From: an uncultured Nitrospira sp.
Lineage (GTDB): Bacteria; Nitrospirota; Nitrospiria; Nitrospirales; Nitrospiraceae
DNA: 64,000 nt
Assembly (NCBI GenBank): GCA_902500825.1
Contig: CABVRX010000001.1
Location: 62,001 to 126,000, forward strand
Direction of reading: 5' to 3'
The notes beneath the pieces are model-generated. The model made no database searches. It was not told the DNA's origin and saw only the letters and a program-made list of their open reading frames with translations. Below are positions 26,543-35,372 of this stretch, in pieces (the stretch's first letter is position 1; every line of letters begins with the position of its first letter). A program made the translations under genes and the position numbers.

Positions 26543-27751
26543 ATGCCGATTCCAACCGCAGTGACAACGTCCGGTAATGCCGCAGATGGTTTGGTGCAAA
26601 CCGTCTTGGTCGTGGATGACGAGCCTACGGCGCGCATTGCGTTGGCGGCTCGACTCAAGCGGCTCGGCTACCGTGTGATCGAGGCCGGTGACGGGATGGC
26701 TGGGTTGGACGCACTGAGGCGGGAGCGGCCTGACCTGACGATTGTGGATTGGATGATGCCGGAAATGGATGGTCCCTCGTTTTGCGAATCGGTTCGCCAA
26801 GATCCGGCGCTCGTCTCGAGTCAAATTTTGATGATGACCGGAAATGACCAACCCGAGCAGATCGCTGAAGGACTGGCTCGCGGTGCCGACGACTTTCTCA
26901 GCAAAGCCGCCAGCAAGCATGAAATCACGGCACGAGTGCAGGCCGGGCTTCGCTCGGCGACGTTGATCAGAAGGCTTGAGGATGCGACGGAAGAAATCAC
27001 GAGGAAACAGGAGGCGCTCGAACGGGAACTTCAGTCTGCCGCTCGCTATGTCGAAACGTTGCTCCCGGTCTCAGGGAGAGTCGTGCCCGGTGTGCAGATG
27101 GCCCGCATCTATCGACCGTCACTCGCGTTGGGCGGCGATCTCTTCAACATCGTTCCGTGGAGCGACGACTTCTTGGGGCTGTATCTGCTGGATGCGTCCG
27201 GTCATGGTGTCTCGCCGGCGTTGCGATCCTCCTCATTTGCCACCTTTCTTCGCAGGGACAGTTTGCTACGTCACGTTGGCTCGAATGACCCGGGCGCTAT
27301 CCTAACGGAAGCGAATAAGCAATTCCCGCTCACGGAAAGCGGACATTACTTCACGATCGTGTTCGCGAGTCTTGATCTCCGATGCCACATCCTGTCTTAC
27401 GCGGCGGCCGGGCACAGTGGAGCTCTGCTTCATCGTCGATCCGGTGAGGTTTGTTGGCTGACCCAACCGAATTTACCGCTTGGGTTCGATTCTTCAACGA
27501 CCTATGTGACGGCGACGCTTCCGATCGCTCCGGGTGACCGGCTGTATTTGCTCAGCGATGGCCTCTACGAATGCCCCACCGCGGACGGGGAGTTGTGGGG
27601 ACAGGACCGGTTAGAAACGACGATTCGAGCATTGGGTCAGCAGTCATTGGAGACCGTCATTGCCGAGACGATCGCGGAGGCGGTACGCTGGCAGGGCCAT
27701 GAGCAATTTCCCGATGATGTGGCCTTGATGGGTGTCGAGATTGCCGTCTGA
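26543..27751 (+). CDS. Response regulator with PP2C (SpoIIE/RsbU) phosphatase output
   Basis: A 402-residue protein. The receiver domain (about 18-140) is intact: VVDDEPT, phospho-acceptor in IVDWMMPEMDG, and Lys in FLSKAASK. A coiled linker leads to a PP2C-type phosphatase domain (about 190-400) with metal-binding motifs LGGDLFNI and LLDASGHGVSPAL and a C-terminal Asp in PDDVALM. It would dephosphorylate the upstream STAS proteins once its receiver is phosphorylated. The frame opens at a TTG at 26510; I prefer the ATG at 26543. Confidence 0.9.
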   Translation: MPIPTAVTTSGNAADGLVQTVLVVDDEPTARIALAARLKRLGYRVIEAGDGMAGLDALRRERPDLTIVDWMMPEMDGPSFCESVRQDPALVSSQILMMTGNDQPEQIAEGLARGADDFLSKAASKHEITARVQAGLRSATLIRRLEDATEEITRKQEALERELQSAARYVETLLPVSGRVVPGVQMARIYRPSLALGGDLFNIVPWSDDFLGLYLLDASGHGVSPALRSSSFATFLRRDSLLRHVGSNDPGAILTEANKQFPLTESGHYFTIVFASLDLRCHILSYAAAGHSGALLHRRSGEVCWLTQPNLPLGFDSSTTYVTATLPIAPGDRLYLLSDGLYECPTADGELWGQDRLETTIRALGQQSLETVIAETIAEAVRWQGHEQFPDDVALMGVEIAV

Positions 27752-27781
27752 GAGTCGAGAGGGTTTGGGAGGAGTGATCTC

Positions 27782-28141
27782 ATGAGCCATGACCCCGTCT
27801 TCAGTCTCGATGAGGCTCTCGCCCGTGTCGATGGCGACCGAGAGACGTTCCAGATGATGATCGAATTGTTTATGGAGCATGGCCCGAAGGACTTGGCGGA
27901 GGCTCAGGCTGCATTGGGTGCCGGGAATGCCATAGGGGTGGCGCGATCGAGCCATCGCTTGAAGGGCGCTATCTTGCAGTTCTGCGCTCCGGCAGCTCTT
28001 CAAGCCTGCAAAGAATTGGAAGAGTCGGCGAAAGCAGGAAATCTGGCGCATGGCGGGGAACTCCATACCGCATTGGAACGGGAATTCCAACGTCTTTTGG
28101 ACGCACTCTGTCAGGCGCGCGACAAGGGGATGGCCGCATGA
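27782..28141 (+). CDS. HPt phosphotransfer protein
   Basis: A 119-residue single HPt domain with the phosphorylatable H58 in SSHRLKGAILQF. Such proteins pass phosphate between receiver domains. It lies between two receiver-containing proteins, so it could feed the phosphatase regulator upstream; the downstream receiver lacks the Asp needed to accept phosphate. It overlaps the next gene by four bases. Confidence 0.9.
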   Translation: MSHDPVFSLDEALARVDGDRETFQMMIELFMEHGPKDLAEAQAALGAGNAIGVARSSHRLKGAILQFCAPAALQACKELEESAKAGNLAHGGELHTALEREFQRLLDALCQARDKGMAA

Positions 28142-29037
28142 ATACACTCATGACGTCCGATCATCTTTTGGTCATCGATCCATGTCCCGACACTCAGGCG
28201 CGTATCGCTGAACAATTGCAGGGGAGAGGGTTTTCGGTCGTTGCCGCGTCCGACCCTACTGCGGCCTTGACCATGATCGACATGGCGACGCCGGACATTG
28301 TGATCACCGAGCTATTTCTTCCGGCAGCGGCGGGCCTGACGTTCCTCAAGCAGCTGAAGAGCCGGCATGAACTCTGTCCGGTGATCGTTATGGCGAAGGA
28401 TGCGCCGGAATCGACGATTGTTCAGGCGCTTCGGATCGGAGCCGCAGACTACCTGCACAAGCCCGTGATGGAAGAGGAGCTGGCCCATGCGTTGCAGCGC
28501 GCTCGGAATCTCGTGCCCGGAGACCTCGCTGATGTCCCGGGATTCTGCAGATCGGAATATCAGCTGACCGTCGATTCCGATCCGACCCATATTCCAATGG
28601 TGATTTCCTGGCTCATCAAGACGACAGCCGCGCCTCTCCCTTCGATCCGGCGATTGCATCTTCGCGGAGCACTACAAGAATTGCTCTTCAATGCCGTTGA
28701 ACACGGGAACCTCGAGATTCAATACCAGGAAAAACAGAAGGCCCTGATGGATGGTTGCTATGAGCAGCTGCTCGCACATCGACTCGCTCAAGCTCGGCTG
28801 AGGAATCGCCGGGTGACTATGCATGTGCTTCACGACAAGGATGCAAACAGTCTGACGTACAGGATCGCGGATGAGGGGAAGGGTTTCAAGTGGCGGAGTC
28901 TGCTGACGCGAGCCGACGAGGCCTGCGGAGTGGAAGACGCGAACGGCCGAGGAATGTTTTTGGCGCGATCATTCTTTCCTTGCTTAGCGTACAACGAGCG
29001 GGGCAACGAAGTGACGATCACCGTGCCGCTGGACTAA
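28138..29037 (+). CDS. Pseudo-receiver fused to RsbW-type HATPase domain
   Basis: A 299-residue protein. The N-terminal receiver fold (8-125) is degenerate: one of the acidic pair is missing (VIDPCP), the phospho-acceptor Asp is Glu (E58 in ITELFLP), and the switch Thr/Ser is Ala (A86), while K108 remains. The C-terminal half is an anti-sigma-factor-type ATPase with N box ELLFNAVEHGN, G1 DEGKGF and G2 GRGMFLARSF. It is likely the kinase of the STAS proteins. The Glu may mimic a fixed phosphorylated state. Confidence 0.87.
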   Translation: MNTLMTSDHLLVIDPCPDTQARIAEQLQGRGFSVVAASDPTAALTMIDMATPDIVITELFLPAAAGLTFLKQLKSRHELCPVIVMAKDAPESTIVQALRIGAADYLHKPVMEEELAHALQRARNLVPGDLADVPGFCRSEYQLTVDSDPTHIPMVISWLIKTTAAPLPSIRRLHLRGALQELLFNAVEHGNLEIQYQEKQKALMDGCYEQLLAHRLAQARLRNRRVTMHVLHDKDANSLTYRIADEGKGFKWRSLLTRADEACGVEDANGRGMFLARSFFPCLAYNERGNEVTITVPLD

Positions 29038-29060
29038 GTGATGTGAACGACAACCGAACC

Positions 29061-29093
29061 CGCAGGCGGACTTTCTGAGCATCCTGTTAGAGA
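29061..29093. repeat. Degenerate half-copy of the CAGGATGTT palindrome
   Basis: This 33-base stretch matches 46180-46212, the right arm of the element at 46052-46205, at 28 of 33 positions. It lies between two converging genes, and the stop codon of gspK (29087-29089) falls inside it, exactly as the desaturase stop does in the full copy. Confidence 0.6.
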
Positions 29094-30031
29094 ATCCGCA
29101 GGTATTCGACGGAGCTCTCGCCCTTGCTGGCGTCCCGCTTTAGGATCGCCAGAGAAGTCTTGGTGGTTTCATTAATCGTAATGGCGAGGCGCGCGGAGAA
29201 ATAGTCCGATTTGATATCGTAGTCGCTTCTCAGTGTCCGGCCGATCTCTTGAAAGCTCCCGACTCGATCGAGCTCCACTTTCGTCTTGTAAGGGCGTCCT
29301 TGGACGATCTCCAACGCGACGGATTGGGTAACGGCAGGGTCCAAGGTCTGAAGGACGATGGGATCGGCGGTATTGATATTCATTGGCGTTCCTCCATCTT
29401 GCGGGAAGACCGTCACGTAGGGGGTGATCCGCTCGATGATTTCCGGTGTGAACCCCTTGATGAGCCGGAGATCTCCAAGCCCGGCCAACCGCTCGTTCGC
29501 GCAGCGATAAGGCGGCCTCAGCGACTGGTAGTAGAGGCTCTCGGCGCCGGACGGTTGGGGCACTTCGTCCTGATCCATCCAGTCGATGAGGGCATCGACC
29601 AGGGTTGGGTTGACTCTGAGCAGTTCGAATAGTCGTTTAACTCGGTTCACCTTTTTTTGTTGGACGTCTGAGCTTCCCGTAGCTGATGCGAGATCGTTCA
29701 GGTTCAATTTCCCTGTTTCGTCCTGGATCTGCGCGGTCAGAAACCCGTCTCCGATCGCATAATTCTTGATCGGCATGGCCCAGATATCGGTCGGCCCGTC
29801 GTATTTCTGCCCCGTCATCTTTTCGCGCAAGAGATCCTGCAGGAGCACGGCGCGTGCGGCTTGGACTGCGGATCGGGTCAACATCCCTGCCTTGTAGTCG
29901 TCGCGAAAGGCGGCGGCGGCTCGGTATTCGCGTCGCGCTTCCGCATCGAACTCAAGAATAAGGGCTGTAAGGATCGTCAACACTAACAATGCCAAGAGCA
30001 GCGCGACGCCTCGTTCGTCAGCTCTTGGCAT
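29087..30031 (-). CDS. gspK: Type II secretion minor pseudopilin GspK
   Basis: A 314-residue GspK. After a short leader (RADERG), the pseudopilin helix VALLLALLVLTILTALILEF starts at about residue 8. The large globular domain carries the typical NLNDLA, DQDEVP and AYxY-like NINTADP motifs. GspK caps the pseudopilus tip with GspI and GspJ. It is the last gene of this cluster instead of following gspJ, and it overlaps gspM by 14 bases. Confidence 0.92.
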   Translation of the reverse strand: MPRADERGVALLLALLVLTILTALILEFDAEARREYRAAAAFRDDYKAGMLTRSAVQAARAVLLQDLLREKMTGQKYDGPTDIWAMPIKNYAIGDGFLTAQIQDETGKLNLNDLASATGSSDVQQKKVNRVKRLFELLRVNPTLVDALIDWMDQDEVPQPSGAESLYYQSLRPPYRCANERLAGLGDLRLIKGFTPEIIERITPYVTVFPQDGGTPMNINTADPIVLQTLDPAVTQSVALEIVQGRPYKTKVELDRVGSFQEIGRTLRSDYDIKSDYFSARLAITINETTKTSLAILKRDASKGESSVEYLRIL

Positions 30032-30566
30032 AACTCAAGACTCGAACGGTTGCGTCGATATTGACGGGATTATCGAATTTCGGGCGGATCTGCAGGTGGC
30101 GAACGCGAAGGTCGTAAGGGGCTTGATCGAGAGCCACGAGTAACGCCAACAAGTCCGGCAATTGGATGCCTTCCAACCGGAGATCGACGGTTGTTTCCTC
30201 GTAGCCTTGCACCGACGACTGTACTTGAGGCTGCATGCCGGTGATGCGCTCGCGCACATGGGCGGTGGTGGCCGCTTCCTCCATGAATGTCAGCAAGGAG
30301 AAATGGCTGTCGGCTCCCGGCATGCGGCTTTCCGCTTTGGCTAAGCGGTCCCGTTTGGTGAGATACGCTTGGCCGAGCGCCGCCAGTTCGGTCAGATCTT
30401 TCTGTTTGCGCACCTCCTGGCGATCGAGCCGATCCAAGGTGTCCCACAGGGGATCGACGATCAGGACGAAGAGAAGGCTGAGTCCCAGCACAATCCCGCC
30501 CGTCAGTACGAGGGTACGCTCACGCTGAGACATGTGGCGCCAGCGTTCATGAAAGCTCTGCATCAT
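30018..30566 (-). CDS. gspM: Type II secretion protein GspM
   Basis: A 182-residue inner-membrane protein with one membrane segment at about 20-40 (LVLTGGIVLGLSLLFVLIV), preceded by the typical RWRHMSQRERT cytoplasmic start. A periplasmic coiled region and a ferredoxin-like domain follow (about 95-180). GspM binds GspL in the inner-membrane platform; the two genes overlap by four bases. Confidence 0.88.
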   Translation of the reverse strand: MMQSFHERWRHMSQRERTLVLTGGIVLGLSLLFVLIVDPLWDTLDRLDRQEVRKQKDLTELAALGQAYLTKRDRLAKAESRMPGADSHFSLLTFMEEAATTAHVRERITGMQPQVQSSVQGYEETTVDLRLEGIQLPDLLALLVALDQAPYDLRVRHLQIRPKFDNPVNIDATVRVLSYAKS

Positions 30567-32146
30567 GGTTTCTCCACCGTGACGGTGATTCGAAATACGA
30601 CTTGATTGGGACCTGCGCCCACCCGCGTTTCCGTCACCGCGATGTCCTTCAATTGTGGGCTCGATGCGAAGGTTTGCTTGAGTCGTTCCACGGCGTCGAA
30701 GGATGTGGTCTCACCCTCCATGAGAATGGCCTCTCCGTCTACGGTCAACTCGCGCACCTTGACCATTGTTCCAAGAGGGAGTTGTTTCACGAAGGTTGAG
30801 AGTGTGCGCAACACCTTGCCGTCCGCGATATCGACGACCGCGAGCGCCTTGTCCAGAACTCCGATGCGGTATTGGGCTTGATCGAGTTCTTCTCCTGGAG
30901 CGGCGCCAGATCCAAAGAATTGTTCGTACTGGCTGTGCAGCGCGGTTTTGAGCCGAGCAACCCGCTGGTCGTGCAGCATAAAGTGAACCGAGAAATCTAC
31001 GATCGCCAAGACCGCAATGACCAGCATGGCCGCGATGGTCAGGCGGCGGTCCTGTTTGGTCGTGCCGGCGTCCGGCGAAGTTGCGTCGGCGACGTCTTTG
31101 AGATCAAGCGCAAGTTCCATGGAAGCCGGCTTGAATCGCCATCGTGGACGGATGATCTTTGGGTGAATTGCCAAGCCGAACGCGATGGAAAAGGCCCGTG
31201 GAGTTTCAGCTCCGAATCCCTGTCGCGGTCCGACCGGATAGAGCCCCAATTGTCGAGCGATATAGCCGCCGATTTCCTGTAGCTTGGCCCCTCCTCCGCA
31301 TATCCAACAGTGTGTCAAGCGGCTTCGCTCGTTTCCCATATGAGCCTGCAAGGTGATGCGGAGCTCTCTTAGAATCGGCTCCAAGAGACCATCCACCTGA
31401 TCTACGGCCATCGTCCGTTTCCGACGTTCCGCGTCGGCGAAACTACAGGCGTGTCGGACGGCCAGGGCGTGCGTCAGGTGGTTGCCGCCCCACAGAATCG
31501 TCCGGAGGATCAGGGGACGTCCTCCCTGTACAAGGCAGAGCGTCGTCTTCGACGCCCCGACGTCGATGATGGCCAGGTCTTGCGGGACGGCCGCTCCTTC
31601 TTCTTGTAGGTATTGGGTCACGGAAAAGAGGGCCATCGCGTCGACATTGATCGCCGAGGGCTCCACATCGGCTTGGGCCAAAAACCGGAGATGCTCCGCA
31701 ATCTTGTCTCTCGGCGCTGCCGTGACCAGGACTTCCGAACCTTTGCTCTCACGGGACGTGCCTTCCGCCGTATATCCCGGCGGCAACACCAGGCTTCCGA
31801 CCGCAAGGTCTTCGAGCGGCATCGGGACGAGATTCTCGACCTCAAAGGGGACGACTTGTGCGAGCTTGGTCGCATCCTTGAAGGGAAATGAGAGGGTTCT
31901 GACGAAAAGATCCTGGCAAGGAATCGCGGTCACCAACCGGTCTGTGCCATAGAGCCCATTTTGCCAGAGGAACCCACGCAGCGACTTGACACGTCGAGCC
32001 GGTTCGAGATCCTCGGGGCGTGAAAACGGCATGGGGTGTTGGAAATAATCGATCGTTTCGCGGCCGCTCAGGCGGCGACGAAAACGCACGGCCTTCAAGC
32101 CCGTTTGTCCGATATCCAGCCCGACACATTCGTTTACAATGGCCAT
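30563..32146 (-). CDS. gspL: Type II secretion protein GspL (PilM/PilN-like)
   Basis: A 527-residue protein. The N-terminal 330 residues form an actin-like cytoplasmic domain (VGLDIGQTGLKAV at the start; IIDVGASKTTLCLV near residue 190). A membrane segment lies at about 362-382 (LTIAAMLVIAVLAIVDFSVHF), and a periplasmic PilN-like domain follows. GspL anchors the GspE ATPase to the membrane. The architecture resembles a PilM-PilN fusion. Confidence 0.88.
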   Translation of the reverse strand: MAIVNECVGLDIGQTGLKAVRFRRRLSGRETIDYFQHPMPFSRPEDLEPARRVKSLRGFLWQNGLYGTDRLVTAIPCQDLFVRTLSFPFKDATKLAQVVPFEVENLVPMPLEDLAVGSLVLPPGYTAEGTSRESKGSEVLVTAAPRDKIAEHLRFLAQADVEPSAINVDAMALFSVTQYLQEEGAAVPQDLAIIDVGASKTTLCLVQGGRPLILRTILWGGNHLTHALAVRHACSFADAERRKRTMAVDQVDGLLEPILRELRITLQAHMGNERSRLTHCWICGGGAKLQEIGGYIARQLGLYPVGPRQGFGAETPRAFSIAFGLAIHPKIIRPRWRFKPASMELALDLKDVADATSPDAGTTKQDRRLTIAAMLVIAVLAIVDFSVHFMLHDQRVARLKTALHSQYEQFFGSGAAPGEELDQAQYRIGVLDKALAVVDIADGKVLRTLSTFVKQLPLGTMVKVRELTVDGEAILMEGETTSFDAVERLKQTFASSPQLKDIAVTETRVGAGPNQVVFRITVTVEKP

Positions 32147-32246
32147 GAATCCAGCTTCTTCATTCGTTTCAGGTGTCTCGTTTCGAGTTTCACGTGTGAG
32201 TGAATCGTATCAGACAACCTGAAGCCTGACACTTCAGCCTCGTACT

Positions 32247-33131
32247 TTACAATGCAATCCTCGCCTGTGCCAAGGTTCCGATGATCTTGACGGTCATGGG
32301 CGTTCCCAGAGGTGGCAAGGGGATGCCCAGGGTTCCGGCTTTCGAAGCGAATCCAGGGCCGGGGATGACCGTCACCGTGAGGTTCAATTGGCTCTGTTGC
32401 ATCGGTTGCTGGATGGTAATGTATCCTTCGCCTGTAAAAGAGCCGTCGATGCCCTCGCCTTTCATCTGTGTCACGTCGCAGCGAAGGTCTCGGCATGCGA
32501 GTCCTGCCGAGACCTTGCTGAATGTGAGCGATAGGGTTCGTCCGTTTCCGAGCGGAATCTGATCGACCACCAGATCCGTCGCCTCGGCCGTCCACATACC
32601 TTCTCCCTTTATGGTGGTGGAGGTCGCCTGACCGGAGTCGACTCGATGGGAGAAATCTCCGTTGAGCGTGCCGTGCGTGACATAGCGGCGGAGGACTTTT
32701 GAAAGGTCCACTTGTTGAACCTGTCCCTTGATCGTGACGGGACCTGCCAAAGAAAAGGATGGAGCGGTGACTGTTCCTTTGGCAAGACCTGTCGAAGACG
32801 CAGTCTCGTTCAGCTTTGCGACGATGTCGAGTCCAAGCGTGCCGCCCAAGGCTTTCATGACGCCGAGTTTGGCCTGCAGCATGGCCAATTGAATCGGAGT
32901 CCAGTTCTGTTGCGATAAGGTGATGTTCTGCCATTCGAGGCCTAATGGCAGCTCCAGGGTCCAATCGGCAACTCGGATCTCCATGCCGGAGGCTCGCTTG
33001 AGTTCCGCAACGATCCGCGCCTGCAGCATGCCGTACGGGAAGGTGGCCATCAGGCACAACACCAAGATGGTGATTCCCGCTGCCGTCCAAGCCAAGATCT
33101 CTCGCCAAGCCTCAGGCCATTTGATGGTCAT
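32247..33131 (-). CDS. gspN: Type II secretion protein GspN
   Basis: A 294-residue inner-membrane protein with one N-terminal membrane segment (about 12-32) and a beta-rich periplasmic region ending with KIIGTLAQARIAL. This fits GspN of the delta-proteobacterial/Nitrospirota type. The frame opens further upstream at 33167, but the ATG at 33131 overlaps the gspJ stop (ATGA) and puts the hydrophobic segment near the N-terminus. Its location between gspJ and gspL is unusual. Confidence 0.75.
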   Translation of the reverse strand: MTIKWPEAWREILAWTAAGITILVLCLMATFPYGMLQARIVAELKRASGMEIRVADWTLELPLGLEWQNITLSQQNWTPIQLAMLQAKLGVMKALGGTLGLDIVAKLNETASSTGLAKGTVTAPSFSLAGPVTIKGQVQQVDLSKVLRRYVTHGTLNGDFSHRVDSGQATSTTIKGEGMWTAEATDLVVDQIPLGNGRTLSLTFSKVSAGLACRDLRCDVTQMKGEGIDGSFTGEGYITIQQPMQQSQLNLTVTVIPGPGFASKAGTLGIPLPPLGTPMTVKIIGTLAQARIAL

Positions 33132-33751
33132 GATGCCCCGATCGTCACCCATTCCCGCACCGTCCATGGGGCGGCGTCGGGGTATTGAAACGTCACTTCA
33201 ATCAACAAGGCCTTGGGGATTTTGAGGACCGCCGGCCATTCGTCGATCCAGATCCGATTCTGGTCGTCGTAATATCGGATATTGAAGGCCTGGACACGAT
33301 CGGCTAGTTCCATCTGATCCAACGACTCATTGGTATCGGTCAGCGTATAGAGATTTCTGCGGACGAATCGAATCAGTCGATCGCGTTCTCGCGTGTAGAC
33401 CACGCGAACGGTCTCGCTTTCCTTGGCGGCTGACGTGCTCAACTCTCGGCTCATCGCAAGGACGGCCAGGATGTCGGCCGGTTGCCCGTCTTGTGTCGCG
33501 TTTGTTCCAACCCAAGGATACATGGTCGTGCGTTTGCTGAGTGAAATTTCCTCGGCCATGAGGCGCAAAATTCTTCTGATCGTTTGTTCCTTCGCCGCAT
33601 GTTCTCGTCCGGCCTGCACGGCATTCGCCGTCATGACGAGCGACCCAAAGACCATGGCGCCGACCATGCCCAGCAAAGCCACGGCGACCAAGATCTCGAC
33701 GAGCGTAAAGCCCGTTTGGGATCTAAAATGTGAGACGTCCGGCGAAGACAT
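33128..33751 (-). CDS. gspJ: Type II secretion minor pseudopilin GspJ
   Basis: A 207-residue pseudopilin. The leader ends at a Gly-Phe cleavage site in QTGFTLVEILVAVALLGM with Glu at mature position 5. The C-terminal part has FNIRYYDDQNRIWIDEWP, typical of GspJ. It overlaps gspI by 29 bases at its start and gspN by four at its end. Confidence 0.88.
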   Translation of the reverse strand: MSSPDVSHFRSQTGFTLVEILVAVALLGMVGAMVFGSLVMTANAVQAGREHAAKEQTIRRILRLMAEEISLSKRTTMYPWVGTNATQDGQPADILAVLAMSRELSTSAAKESETVRVVYTRERDRLIRFVRRNLYTLTDTNESLDQMELADRVQAFNIRYYDDQNRIWIDEWPAVLKIPKALLIEVTFQYPDAAPWTVREWVTIGAS

Positions 33752-34160
33752 ACGTGCTCACCTCTACCGCTTCTTCCAGTTGGCCCCGCAGCCACGAGAC
33801 CTTGATCCGAATTTCCCGAATCAGCTCCAGCGGGGTGGGGGCGATCGTGCGCTTCCATTTGTACCCGACCGCTCTCGGGACTGCTTGCAGGGTCAGTTGT
33901 GCTCCAAGCGGGATATTTGTAAACTCTCCGGTGCTTTCCCCGATGGCATATTGTCCGACGAGTTCGGTTTCCAGGAGTTTTTCTTGGGCCAACAGCGTGG
34001 CAGCTGTCAGTTCAGACGCTCTCTCTTGGAGTTCCAGGTCGAAATTTCTGAGGCCAAGGAGAATCGGGAGTGCGATGGCCAGCAAGGCGATGGCCAGTAA
34101 CACTTCGAGCAGCGTGAAACCTCCTTGATCGGACTCGGTTCTGTGTTCAATTTGAGTCAT
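33723..34160 (-). CDS. gspI: Type II secretion minor pseudopilin GspI
   Basis: A 145-residue pseudopilin with prepilin site GGFTLLEVLLAIALLAIALP and the GspI-like ATLLAQEKLLETEL helix after it. GspI starts assembly of the pseudopilus tip with GspJ and GspK. The length matches the family. Confidence 0.87.
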   Translation of the reverse strand: MTQIEHRTESDQGGFTLLEVLLAIALLAIALPILLGLRNFDLELQERASELTAATLLAQEKLLETELVGQYAIGESTGEFTNIPLGAQLTLQAVPRAVGYKWKRTIAPTPLELIREIRIKVSWLRGQLEEAVEVSTYVFAGRLTF

Positions 34161-34166
34161 TGCGGC

Positions 34167-34775
34167 CTACTGTTGAACCGGAAACAACCCTCTCGGCAGC
34201 GCTCCTGCTCCTGCTTGCTGGTTCGGCTTCAATAGAAGCCGGACTCGGTCGGGGATGATCCGGTTTAGGGGAGGGTCGAGCCGTTCGTCGCTGACCCGAA
34301 TCCCTCCTGTTAATGAATCGATCGCCAGTGCTAAGAGATTATTCTTCGTATCCATCAGGTACATCGTGACCGGCTCGATCCGTCCGTTGGCGAAGAAGGA
34401 GACATCGACCCGTCCGGAAAAACGTTTGTCTTGTCCGACGGATACTTCTGTCAATCGAATCGATTCAGGCAACGAACGAGGCAGCTTCCATGCGGGATCG
34501 AGCGGAATCCGTTCTTCTTTGCCCTCCACCATTATCATCCAGTAGGTTCCCCGATCCAAATCAAGGTAAAGCTTCAGGGTCTGTTGGCGTGTGGCCGCCA
34601 GTTCTTGAAAGGTCCGAAGAACACCGATGAGTTTTCGCCCGGTAGAGCTCAGATCCTCGTCGAGACTAATCCGAGGGAAGACAACCACTACGACCACGGT
34701 CAGGAGAAACAGGACGATCAGCATTTCCAGGATGGTGAAGCCTGCTTTCTCCAATGACCTATGCCCGGTGACCAT
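34167..34775 (-). CDS. gspH: Type II secretion minor pseudopilin GspH
   Basis: A 202-residue pseudopilin. The prepilin site is KAGFTILEMLIVLFLLTVVVVV, with Glu at +5, followed by a beta-rich domain. It sits between gspG and gspI, the normal place of gspH. The extended hydrophobic Val run is a little longer than usual. Confidence 0.85.
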   Translation of the reverse strand: MVTGHRSLEKAGFTILEMLIVLFLLTVVVVVVFPRISLDEDLSSTGRKLIGVLRTFQELAATRQQTLKLYLDLDRGTYWMIMVEGKEERIPLDPAWKLPRSLPESIRLTEVSVGQDKRFSGRVDVSFFANGRIEPVTMYLMDTKNNLLALAIDSLTGGIRVSDERLDPPLNRIIPDRVRLLLKPNQQAGAGALPRGLFPVQQ

Positions 34776-34781
34776 TGCTTC

Positions 34782-35339
34782 CTATTCTTTATCGAGATTC
34801 CAATTCGTGATATCGGCGTTCACGCCTTCACCACCGACCTCGCCGTCCGTTCCGAGGGAGGTGATCTCATACTCCACTTTGTAATCTCCTTTTTGGACCG
34901 GGCTGAGATACTTATACGGATTGCCCCATGGATCTTCCGGAAGCTTCGGCAGGTATCCTCCGATTTTCCATTTCTTCGGGACTACACCGACGGAGGGCTT
35001 TTCAATGAGCGCCTTGAGGCTCTGTTCCGTGGTGGGATAGACGCCGTTATCCAATTTATAGAGTTGCAGCGCTCCCTCGATATTTCTGATCTGGACTTTG
35101 GCCGCCGTGCGTTTGGCATCATCCGTCCTGCCCATGATGCGCGGGACGACCAAGGCCGCGAGAATGGCCAAGATAGCCACGACGACCATGATCTCGATGA
35201 ATGTAAAGCCCGCGGAGTTTGCCGATGTCCGCTGTCTCAGGCAGGCGACGACGCGAAGCAGCCGATTGCTTTCACCGATGGTAGGCTGACACTGCTTTTC
35301 CGGATCAGTCATCGTGAGTCCCCCTTTATCTCGTTTCAC
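34782..35339 (-). CDS. gspG: Type II secretion major pseudopilin GspG
   Basis: A 185-residue major pseudopilin. Cleavage is expected at NSAGFTFIEIMVVVAILAIL, with Glu at +5. The mature part has LYKLDNGVYPTTEQSL and LPEDPWGNPYKY, including calcium-site residues typical of GspG. The leader is long: 44 residues from the first Met or 35 from Met10, against fewer than 10 in most GspG proteins. No nearer ATG or GTG is in frame. Confidence 0.93.
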   Translation of the reverse strand: MKRDKGGLTMTDPEKQCQPTIGESNRLLRVVACLRQRTSANSAGFTFIEIMVVVAILAILAALVVPRIMGRTDDAKRTAAKVQIRNIEGALQLYKLDNGVYPTTEQSLKALIEKPSVGVVPKKWKIGGYLPKLPEDPWGNPYKYLSPVQKGDYKVEYEITSLGTDGEVGGEGVNADITNWNLDKE

Positions 35340-35372
35340 GCTTATCCTCTATCGTATTTCGGATCGTCTCCC

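Noticed and set aside
32160-32246. Short repeated-looking words (GTTTCAGGTGTCTCGTTTCGAG) between gspN and gspL
   Set aside because: The words are imperfect and no clear inverted or direct repeat could be delimited; it is only similar in texture to the other repeats.
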